This document shows positions 21,753 through 27,905 of a DNA stretch of 27,905 nucleotides, piece after piece (the first letter of the stretch is position 1; each line of letters starts with the position of its first letter). The notes beneath the pieces were generated by a model. It made no database searches. It was not told the origin of the DNA and saw only the letters and a list, made by a program, of their open reading frames with translations. A program made the translations under genes and the position numbers. The DNA comes from Anaerolineaceae bacterium UBA5224 (GTDB lineage Bacteria; Chloroflexota; Anaerolineae; Anaerolineales; Anaerolineaceae). Where the stretch lies: assembly GCA_002409365.1 (NCBI GenBank), contig DHUW01000078.1, positions 4,243 to 32,147 on the forward strand, given 5' to 3'.

Positions 21753-23309
21753 ATGAAAATCTTATTACAACAAAATCCACCGCCTGACCCCATGCTGTTC
21801 ATATGGATTGGTCTGGCTTTGCTGGTCGGCGCCCTGATCGGTTTTCTGATCTTTTCGGCGATCCGCAAAAACAAAGAGGAAAAACTAAAACAAACCAGTA
21901 ATGACATCCTCACCCTGGCGCGTGAGAAAGCTCAGCAAACTGAGCTTGAAGCCAAGGACCAGGCTCTCAAAATTATTCGTGACGCTGAAGGCGACATCAA
22001 GAACCGCCGCAGCGAGCTTTCCAAGGAAGATGATCGTCTTGGCAAACGCCGCGAAGAGCTTGATCAGCGCTTTGACCAAATGCAGCTTCGTGAAGCCAAC
22101 TTGAATAAACGCCAGAGCCGCATTGACAAGCGCGCCAACGAAATCGACGCTCTCTATGAAGAACGCTCCGCTGAGCTTCAACGCGTCAGCCAAATGACCG
22201 TCGACGAAGCCCGTGCAATTCTTCTGGAAGAAGTTGAAAAGGAATCTCATGCTGATATGGCGCGCATTATCCGCCAAATCGAAGCTGAAGCCCGCGAGAC
22301 TGGTATGGAAAAAGCCCGGGAGATGATCGCCGATGCAATCCAACGGGTCGCTTCAGATAAGGTCGCCGAAGTAACCACTTCTGTGGTCACCTTGCCGAAC
22401 GAAGAGATGAAAGGCCGCATCGTTGGTCGAAATGGTCGTAACATCCGTGCTTTTGAACAGGCGACCGGGGTTGACGTGATCGTAGACGATACCCCCGAAG
22501 CAGTTACAGTTTCGAGTTTCGATTCTGTTCGACGCGAAATTGCACGGCGCACACTGACACGGCTGGTCAATGACGGCCGCATCCATCCTGCCTACATTGA
22601 GAAAATTCTCGAAGAAGAGCAAAAAGAAATGGATGAGGATATCAATAAAGCCGGCAAAGACGCTGTCTATGAAGCCGGCGTGCATGGTCTCCATCCTGAG
22701 ATCGTGAAAAAACTGGGTCGGCTGAAGTATCGCACCTCTTACGGTCAAAATCAACTGGCGCATGCGGTGGAAACATCGAAAATTGCCAGTATTTTGGCTG
22801 CTGAACTCGGCGCTGATGTTGAAGTCACCCGCACCGCTGCTCTGCTTCACGACCTTGGCAAAGCCATGGACCATAACTCCGAGGGTACTCATGCCCTTTT
22901 GGGTGCGGAATTTGCCCGGCGCCACGGTGTGAACGCCAAGATAGTCAACGCCATTGCTTCCCATCATCACGAGACCGACCAGGAGTCAATTGAGGCAATC
23001 CTTGTGGAAGCTTCAGACGCCATCTCGGGCGCCCGTCCTGGTGCCCGCCGTGAGGACCTGGAGCAATACATCAAGCGTCTTAAGGCACTGGAAACGGTTG
23101 CCAACAACCACCCGGGCGTGGAGCAGAGTTATGCCATCCAGGCTGGTCGCGAGGTGCGCATTATTGTCAAACCGGAAGAGATCGATGATTACCAGGCACA
23201 CGTCCTGGCAAAAGACATCGCCAACGAAATTGAACAGACTATGCAGTATCCTGGTCAGATCCAGGTAACGGTCATCCGCGAAACCCGCTCAGTGAGTTAC
23301 GCGAAGTAA
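21753..23309 (+). CDS. rny: ribonuclease Y
   Basis: A membrane-bound endonuclease that starts mRNA decay. The 518 residues show an N-terminal membrane helix (~15-35), a long charged coiled coil (~40-200), a KH domain with GRIVGRNGRNI (221-231) and an HD domain whose His-Asp is at 366-367 (LLHDLGKAMDH) with later SHHHE. I chose the ATG at 21753, the usual family start before the membrane helix; GGAG is 11 bases upstream, and 24 extra codons upstream overlap recX in another frame. It ends at a strong terminator and is probably cotranscribed with recX. Confidence 0.95.
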   Translation: MKILLQQNPPPDPMLFIWIGLALLVGALIGFLIFSAIRKNKEEKLKQTSNDILTLAREKAQQTELEAKDQALKIIRDAEGDIKNRRSELSKEDDRLGKRREELDQRFDQMQLREANLNKRQSRIDKRANEIDALYEERSAELQRVSQMTVDEARAILLEEVEKESHADMARIIRQIEAEARETGMEKAREMIADAIQRVASDKVAEVTTSVVTLPNEEMKGRIVGRNGRNIRAFEQATGVDVIVDDTPEAVTVSSFDSVRREIARRTLTRLVNDGRIHPAYIEKILEEEQKEMDEDINKAGKDAVYEAGVHGLHPEIVKKLGRLKYRTSYGQNQLAHAVETSKIASILAAELGADVEVTRTAALLHDLGKAMDHNSEGTHALLGAEFARRHGVNAKIVNAIASHHHETDQESIEAILVEASDAISGARPGARREDLEQYIKRLKALETVANNHPGVEQSYAIQAGREVRIIVKPEEIDDYQAHVLAKDIANEIEQTMQYPGQIQVTVIRETRSVSYAK

Positions 23310-23320
23310 AACAAGAGATA

Positions 23321-23354
23321 AAAAAAAAGCCCTCATCCTGAGGGCTTTTTTTTA
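23321..23354. terminator. bidirectional rho-independent terminator
   Basis: AGCCCTCA and TGAGGGCT with a 3-base loop are flanked by an A-run on the left and a T-run on the right, so the hairpin serves both rny (plus) and the convergent ABC-2 exporter operon (minus). Confidence 0.93.
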
Positions 23355-23391
23355 TTTAAGAGACGTCCGTCTGAAATTATACAGGTCACCG

Positions 23392-24186
23392 CTAAATATA
23401 TAAATCGCGATTGTTGTAATTTGAATAGCCAATAAAAAGAAACACCATCACCACGACTGCGCTTAAAACATATGAGAGTGGTTCCAGGTGACCGTTTCTG
23501 AAAAACTGACTGGCGTTGAACCATCCAAAAGGCGTCAGCCATTTCAGCCACTCCAGTTTTTCATTCATCCCGGCAATAATGCTCAAAAAATACAGACCCA
23601 GAATCACGCCAATTGCCAATGACCCAACTTTTCGTGGGCTCTTCGAAATGCATCCGAGCATCAAACCAAAGCCCTGGAAGACCATCTCCACGAGGAACAT
23701 CGCCAGCATTTCCAACCGCAAAAAGTCATAAAAGGCTTTGTCAGGTTGGTAAGTCTGTACCGCAAAAATCGAGATCAACCAGGTAAACAAAACAAACAAT
23801 GTACAGTTCGTTAAGGCTGCCAGCAATTTTGAGGTTACGATCTTTTGTCTTGAGATCGGCAGCACCAGGGTGAACTCAACCGTCCGGTCACGTTCTTCTT
23901 TACTGATCACTTCGACTCCCCACAAGGCGGCTGCCATTGCGCCAATGATGACGAAATAAGTGAACATTGCCCCAAAGAATCCTTCAACAGTGGTCAGGTT
24001 AAATGCCCGCATTCCCAATGCCTCCAGCAATTGGGGCGGCATAGTGTCCAAAATTGCCAGGCTTTCCGGATTGCCCTCAAAAGCGGCAAACTTGCCAATC
24101 GCCACGATGATCAGAAATGCAATCACTACTGTCCAGATCAACAGGGATTTGATATTGGTTTTCAACTCACGCAAATACATTCTCAT
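23392..24186 (-). CDS. ABC-2 type exporter permease (second copy)
   Basis: A 264-residue polytopic membrane protein with about six hydrophobic segments: one near 15-34, then a group from ~75 onward. It is clearly paralogous to the permease encoded just upstream. Both share a PPxLxxAxG...LxTxEGxFG block in the first extracytoplasmic loop and an E-x-x-x-x-x-F-x-L-x-x-P-x-x-R-x-x-hxxSKxLAAL segment. It probably forms a heterodimer with that protein, powered by the ATPase of the same operon. Substrate unknown. Nine bases separate it from the upstream gene. Confidence 0.88.
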   Translation of the reverse strand: MRMYLRELKTNIKSLLIWTVVIAFLIIVAIGKFAAFEGNPESLAILDTMPPQLLEALGMRAFNLTTVEGFFGAMFTYFVIIGAMAAALWGVEVISKEERDRTVEFTLVLPISRQKIVTSKLLAALTNCTLFVLFTWLISIFAVQTYQPDKAFYDFLRLEMLAMFLVEMVFQGFGLMLGCISKSPRKVGSLAIGVILGLYFLSIIAGMNEKLEWLKWLTPFGWFNASQFFRNGHLEPLSYVLSAVVVMVFLFIGYSNYNNRDLYI

Positions 24187-24195
24187 CCCGCACTC

Positions 24196-25002
24196 CTAAT
24201 TTGGCGAGGCGATATCGCGCCGCTGGTAAAGCCAGAAACTGAGCCCAATCGCAAGCACAACAACTGCGATGTCAATCAAAACCAGGTTCCAGTTCAAACC
24301 ATTCAGGTTGATCTTCCCCGGGTCAAAATGTTTAAATGGACTGAGATATTCGAGTTTGATATCCTCAAAAACACCTGAGAATACGCTCAGTACGTAAGTT
24401 CCAAAAGCCAGTCCCAGGCTCCAGGGGGTCACAGTGCGCACTTTGCGCAACAGAAGCGAAACAAGCAGCCCCACGCTGAAGTAGACCAACTGAAAGACCA
24501 ACACGCTGCCCAGCATGGTGATAATCGCTCCGCGGTCGTATGCAGTGTCTCCTTTAAAAAGATCAATGGCAGCCAGGCTGCTTATCCAGAAGATAATATC
24601 GGTCAAGAGTAAACCGCTCAGTGCAGCCAGAATTTTGCTCGAGAGCAATGTGGAACGTTTTAACGGCTTTGTCAGCAGAAAATCTGCTGTTAATTCAGTT
24701 TCCTCTATGCTTACCAGCCCCAAACCATAATTGGCAGCCTGGATAGCCAGCAACAACTGGCAGAAAATGAAACAAAATCCAAAGTAACCTTCCAGGGTTG
24801 CCAGATCCAACTGGGTTAGTCCAAACGCCATTTTTAGTTCGGGTGGAAAATTATTCAAAATTTGGTTCATCGCTGCCATGTCTGCAGAAAAGCTGGGATA
24901 CAGCGACATGAAGATCAATAGCAAGGAGAGTAGTGATCCAGACCAAATCAGCATGGATGGCAGAAATCGGCGGGTTTCATAGCGATAGATGGCTTTGTTC
25001 AT
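24196..25002 (-). CDS. ABC-2 type exporter permease (first copy)
   Basis: 268 residues with about six hydrophobic segments and the layout of ABC-2 permeases. It has the cytosolic-loop motif FLLTKPLKRSTLLSSKILAAL that likely contacts the ATPase. It follows the ATPase gene by seven bases and precedes its paralogue by nine. Such ATPase + two permease sets export antibiotics, lipids or peptides; nothing in the sequence picks one. Confidence 0.88.
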   Translation of the reverse strand: MNKAIYRYETRRFLPSMLIWSGSLLSLLLIFMSLYPSFSADMAAMNQILNNFPPELKMAFGLTQLDLATLEGYFGFCFIFCQLLLAIQAANYGLGLVSIEETELTADFLLTKPLKRSTLLSSKILAALSGLLLTDIIFWISSLAAIDLFKGDTAYDRGAIITMLGSVLVFQLVYFSVGLLVSLLLRKVRTVTPWSLGLAFGTYVLSVFSGVFEDIKLEYLSPFKHFDPGKINLNGLNWNLVLIDIAVVVLAIGLSFWLYQRRDIASPN

Positions 25003-25009
25003 CGCTCAC

Positions 25010-25879
25010 CTACTCGTAATAATGCATGAAGATTTCTTCCAGGGTTGGCTCTTCGATACTCAAATCTTCGAGTTTTACACTGGCAAGACGATCCAAGACC
25101 AGGTTAATGTCACCCGAATAGAAAAATTGGGTCCAATCGCCTTCCTGTTGCAGGTTGGAAAGACCGGGTAAAGTTGGGTCCACCTGGGCTCCCTCACTGA
25201 TGAAGCGTATCTTTTTGTAATTGTTCTTCTGCAGGGTGTGAATATCGGAGACTTCCACCATTGTGCCTTCACGGATAATCCCCACCCGGTCGCACAGGCG
25301 CTGCACTTCACCTAAAAAGTGAGAGGAGAAGAACACTGTTACCCCTTTTTTATTTTCTTCACGGATCAGGTCGAAGAACTTTCGCTGCATGAGCGGGTCC
25401 AGGCCGCTGGTTGGTTCATCCAAAAACAGGAGAGGCGGATTATGCAGCAGACCCTGCACGATACCTACTTTTTTCTTGTTTCCGTATGATAAATCCCGGA
25501 TCTTGCGGTTCATTTCCAGTTCCATTATGTCCGCAAGGTAAGCGATGCGTCCCCGGTGGTCACCAGGATAAAAGCTGGCAGAATAATTCAGCAAGTCTCG
25601 CACATTCATATCGTCATAATAAAAAACTTCAGAAGGAAGATAACCAATTTTTTGGCGGATTTCGGGACCAAACAGGGTGACATCTTTACCAAAGATCATA
25701 GCTTGCCCACTGGTTGGAAAGATCAGGGATAGCAGCAATCGGATCGTAGTCGACTTTCCGGCTCCATTCGGACCGATGAACCCAAATATTTCACCTTCAT
25801 TGACATTGAAGGACAGACCTTCAATCCCACGTGATTTGCCATAATATTTTGTTATATCTTGTACATCGATAATGTTCAT
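25010..25879 (-). CDS. ABC exporter ATPase (ABC-2 partner)
   Basis: A cytosolic ATPase of 289 residues. Walker A is GPNGAGKST (36-44), the signature is LSYGNKKK (130-137), Walker B is LLFLDEP (150-156) with SGLD following, and the switch His sits in FFSSHFLGE. The ~70-residue C-terminal tail after the ATPase core is of the kind found in BcrA/CcmA-like exporters. GGGAG lies eight bases before the ATG. It is the first gene of the operon. Confidence 0.93.
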   Translation of the reverse strand: MNIIDVQDITKYYGKSRGIEGLSFNVNEGEIFGFIGPNGAGKSTTIRLLLSLIFPTSGQAMIFGKDVTLFGPEIRQKIGYLPSEVFYYDDMNVRDLLNYSASFYPGDHRGRIAYLADIMELEMNRKIRDLSYGNKKKVGIVQGLLHNPPLLFLDEPTSGLDPLMQRKFFDLIREENKKGVTVFFSSHFLGEVQRLCDRVGIIREGTMVEVSDIHTLQKNNYKKIRFISEGAQVDPTLPGLSNLQQEGDWTQFFYSGDINLVLDRLASVKLEDLSIEEPTLEEIFMHYYE

Positions 25880-25902
25880 TCAAGACTCCCGGGTTCTGTT
25901 TG

Positions 25903-25923
25903 AGCAAGGATTTAAACCTTGCT
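25903..25923. promoter_or_regulatory. palindrome at the start of the exporter transcript (candidate operator)
   Basis: AGCAAGG and CCTTGCT are perfect 7-base arms separated by ATTTAAA. The dyad starts one base downstream of the TATAAT box and would cover the transcription start, a typical repressor position. It could also form an RNA hairpin in the 5' leader. No regulator gene is adjacent. Confidence 0.55.
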
Positions 25924-25924
25924 A

Positions 25925-25954
25925 ATTATACAGCATGGCTTTTTCAATCAGGAA
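25925..25954 (-). promoter_or_regulatory. promoter of the ABC-2 exporter operon
   Basis: A perfect TATAAT (25930-25925, minus strand) lies 45 bases before the ATG, with a weak TTCCTG at an 18-base spacing. Confidence 0.6.
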
Positions 25955-25989
25955 GAGACAGCCTTCCCTCCCAATATTTATACACACTT

Positions 25990-26017
25990 TTGTTTCCGAC
26001 ACATTAGAGCCTATAAT
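25990..26017 (+). promoter_or_regulatory. promoter of cysKE
   Basis: TTGTTT (25990-25995), a 16-base spacer and a perfect TATAAT (26012-26017). The implied leader is about 170 bases long. Confidence 0.7.
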
Positions 26018-26063
26018 TCACTCCATGATTTACAGAGTACCAGTAATTATTTGCTTGTGTCTT

Positions 26064-26172
26064 AGGCGGGGCAGCTAACCGCCTGCGCTGTCATATTTGA
26101 GCCAAGTCAGCAGCAGCGGCGCTCCCCCGCGACCGGAGTGAAGCAGGCTGCTATTTTTATTTAAAGGCTCAA
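26064..26172 (+). promoter_or_regulatory. structured leader of cysKE with terminator-like hairpin
   Basis: Three elements are visible. AGGCGG/CCGCCT forms a hairpin (26064-26084). A long hairpin of AGCAGC/GCTGCT with an inner CGCTCC/GGAGTG stem (26109-26152) is followed by ATTTTTATTT, like an attenuator. TTGAGCC (26097-26103) pairs perfectly with GGCTCAA (26166-26172) around the latter. I do not find a T-box consensus or a SAM or SAH riboswitch consensus. Control of cysteine synthesis at this leader is an inference. Confidence 0.55.
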
Positions 26173-26193
26173 TTCAAAAAATTGGAGAACGAG

Positions 26194-27138
26194 ATGACAA
26201 TTTATCAAAATATGACAGAACTGGTTGGCCATACGCCATTGGTTCGTATTAATAGAATGAATCCAAATAAAGAAGTTGAAATCGCTGCCAAGCTGGAATT
26301 TTTCAACCCCACTCACAGCGTGAAAGATCGCATCGCGGTCGGCATGGTGAATGATGCCGAGGCGAAGGGCTTGCTAAACCCGGAAAGCATCCTGGTGGAA
26401 GCCACCAGCGGAAATACTGGGATTGGACTGGCGAACGTTGCTGCCTCCCGCGGTTATAAATCGTTGATCCTGATGCCCGAATCAGCAAGTACCGAGCGCA
26501 AATTGCTCATGCTTGCCCTGGGCGCCAAATTAGTTCTGACCCCTGCCTCCGAAGGCATGGCAGCTGCAGTCATAAAAGCGATGCAATTGCAGCAACAAGA
26601 CAGCCGTTATTGGTTGGCAGACCAGTTCAACAACCCGGCGAATACCGAGACCCACCGTCTAACCACTGGTCCGGAAATCTGGAAAGAGACCAATGGCAAA
26701 GTCGATATCCTGGTGGCAGGCGTAGGCACAGGCGGAACCATAACCGGCGCCGGCGAATTTCTACGGACGCTCAATCCAGCACTCGAGGTTGTGGCAGTCG
26801 AACCGAGTGCCTCGCCTGTGCTGTCTGGCGGTAAGGCTGGTCCGCATCTGTTGCAAGGGATTGGTGCTGGCTTTGTTCCTTCAATATTAAATCGGGAACT
26901 GCTCAATGAAATTATCCAGGTGACCGCGGAAGATGCATTTAATACTGCGCACCAGATTGCCACCATCGAGGGGATCCCTGGAGGGATATCCTCAGGGGCA
27001 GCGGTCTGGGCTGCCCTGCAAGTGGCGAGCCGACCTCAAAATAATGGTAAGCGGATCGTTGTGATTGTGCCCAGTTTTGCCGAGCGCTATCTTTCCACAC
27101 CGCTTTTTGCTGAGATAAGGGGGAAAATGAATGGCTGA
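26194..27138 (+). CDS. cysK: cysteine synthase A (O-acetylserine sulfhydrylase)
   Basis: Makes L-cysteine from O-acetylserine and sulfide with PLP in the cytosol. The 314-residue protein has the PLP lysine K44 in HSVKDR, the SGNTG loop at 73-77, and the phosphate-binding GVGTGGTITG near 172-181. I start at ATG 26194 with GGAG seven bases upstream; a TTG 12 bases earlier overlaps that SD. The last eight bases overlap cysE, so the two pathway enzymes are translated together. Confidence 0.95.
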   Translation: MTIYQNMTELVGHTPLVRINRMNPNKEVEIAAKLEFFNPTHSVKDRIAVGMVNDAEAKGLLNPESILVEATSGNTGIGLANVAASRGYKSLILMPESASTERKLLMLALGAKLVLTPASEGMAAAVIKAMQLQQQDSRYWLADQFNNPANTETHRLTTGPEIWKETNGKVDILVAGVGTGGTITGAGEFLRTLNPALEVVAVEPSASPVLSGGKAGPHLLQGIGAGFVPSILNRELLNEIIQVTAEDAFNTAHQIATIEGIPGGISSGAAVWAALQVASRPQNNGKRIVVIVPSFAERYLSTPLFAEIRGKMNG

Positions 27139-27889
27139 AAAAACTACTTCCTCCTGCACACCCGGCTGCGGCAGCGAACCGGTAGGAAATCCAGGCTTCT
27201 TCGGTACCATAGCCGAGGATGTACGCTGCGCAGTCCAACGCGACCCTGCTGCGACCAGCAAATTCAGCGTGTTCACCACCTATTCCGGACTGCATGCCGT
27301 CTGGGCACATCATTTCGAACATTGGCTCTGGAAAAGAGGTCTGAAAGGTTTGGCGCGCTTTTTTGCTCAGATCACTCGTTTCTTCACCAGTATCGAGATT
27401 CATCCCGGTGCGGTCCTTGGTCGCCGGGTATTCATCGACCATGGCATGGGGGTGGTCATTGGCGAGACAGCGATCGTGGGCGATGATGTGACCATTTATC
27501 ATGGTGTCACCTTGGGTGGAACCAGCCTTGAAAAAGTCAAACGTCATCCTACCCTTGAATCTTGCGTAGTTGTTGGAGCGGGTGCCAAGATATTGGGAGA
27601 CATCGTTATCGGCGAGCACAGCCGCATCGGTGCAAATACAGTGGTGGTCAAAGATGTTCCCCCGCAATCAGTCGTCGTCGGTGTGCCCGGTCAGGTCGTT
27701 CGCCGGAAACAAGAGAGAGTTGGACATGCCGCAGATCTGGATCATACCAGTCTGCCTGATGCTGTCGGGAGCAATCTGAAGGACATTATGGCTAGGTTGG
27801 AGGCTATTGAAGAAAAGTTGGAAATGCACTCCCACCACATTTCAATGTTGACCCTGGATGAAGATGATTTCTGGGAGTTTGATGAATAA
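27131..27889 (+). CDS. cysE: serine O-acetyltransferase with C-terminal extension
   Basis: Acetylates serine to supply the substrate of CysK. The core is a left-handed beta-helix trimer protein: DHGMGVVIGET (103-113), H124 in IYHGVTLGGT, and hexapeptide repeats to ~190. The N-terminal helical part is short (~25-85), as in compact CysE forms. After the helix there is a tail of about 55 residues, with a helix-prone stretch (~213-233) and an acidic end DEDDFWEFDE. The usual C-terminal Ile peptide that inserts into CysK is absent. Two cysteines sit in CTPGCG at 9-14. It ends 16 bases before the window edge. Confidence 0.94.
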   Translation: MAEKTTSSCTPGCGSEPVGNPGFFGTIAEDVRCAVQRDPAATSKFSVFTTYSGLHAVWAHHFEHWLWKRGLKGLARFFAQITRFFTSIEIHPGAVLGRRVFIDHGMGVVIGETAIVGDDVTIYHGVTLGGTSLEKVKRHPTLESCVVVGAGAKILGDIVIGEHSRIGANTVVVKDVPPQSVVVGVPGQVVRRKQERVGHAADLDHTSLPDAVGSNLKDIMARLEAIEEKLEMHSHHISMLTLDEDDFWEFDE

Positions 27890-27905
27890 TCGGATATTTC
27901 AAATT

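Noticed and set aside
26064..26172. T-box or SAM/SAH riboswitch before cysK
   Set aside because: No T-box core (GGTGGNACCGCG-like) and no SAM or SAH riboswitch core could be read in the leader.
26939..27667. Minus-strand open frame of 242 codons opposite cysK/cysE
   Set aside because: It is a shadow of two well-supported plus-strand genes and has no recognisable motif.

Overview
The window reads like a chromosomal segment of a low-to-mid GC bacterium. The closest match I can suggest is an Anaerolineae-type Chloroflexota. This rests on the Thr/Pro/Glu/Ala-rich linkers behind lipoprotein cysteines, RNase Y, a lipobox-bearing class B penicillin-binding protein, extended -10 promoters and abundant oligopeptide-binding lipoproteins. 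It is an inference from style, not from a marker gene. No phage, insertion sequence or CRISPR array is visible.

From base 1 to about 20.5 kb almost everything is on the minus strand. In order of transcription (right to left) there are four groups. (a) A small cluster of a 150-aa membrane protein, a 68-aa anchored peptide and ribonuclease Z (20543-18942). (b) maf, a penicillin-binding protein, rsgA and an oligopeptide-binding lipoprotein, joined by overlaps or a 12-base gap (18738-13063), then a 186-aa membrane protein. (c) A complete oligopeptide ABC transporter operon from a consensus promoter at 12359-12387: an 847-aa binding lipoprotein, a stem-loop, two permeases, two ATPases and a 94-aa membrane protein, ending at a strong terminator (4363-4394). 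A separate lipoprotein gene follows (4192-3305). (d) tRNA-Gln, then glmU, a CNNM/CBS transporter-like protein and cytidine deaminase, which runs off the left edge.

From 20.5 kb the layout changes. A 540-base non-coding stretch holds a promoter, a palindrome and a structured RNA ending in a terminator whose T-run abuts recX. recX and rny (RNase Y) follow on the plus strand and end at a bidirectional terminator. A three-gene ABC-2 exporter (ATPase plus two paralogous permeases) runs on the minus strand with a palindrome just downstream of its -10 box. cysK and cysE on the plus strand have a structured leader containing a terminator-like hairpin.

The most interesting signal is in the oligopeptide transporter. 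The OppC/DppC-type permease carries an insertion of roughly 265 residues in its first extracytoplasmic loop, and the lipoprotein gene beyond the operon terminator encodes a stand-alone relative of that insertion. Both contain what looks like a four-fold repeat of a module with an F-x-x-x-G-x-x-Y-like core. The binding protein is also enlarged, and small membrane-protein genes flank the operon. Together this suggests an importer with an added outside-facing module. Second in interest are the putative regulatory RNA in front of recX and the leader of cysKE.
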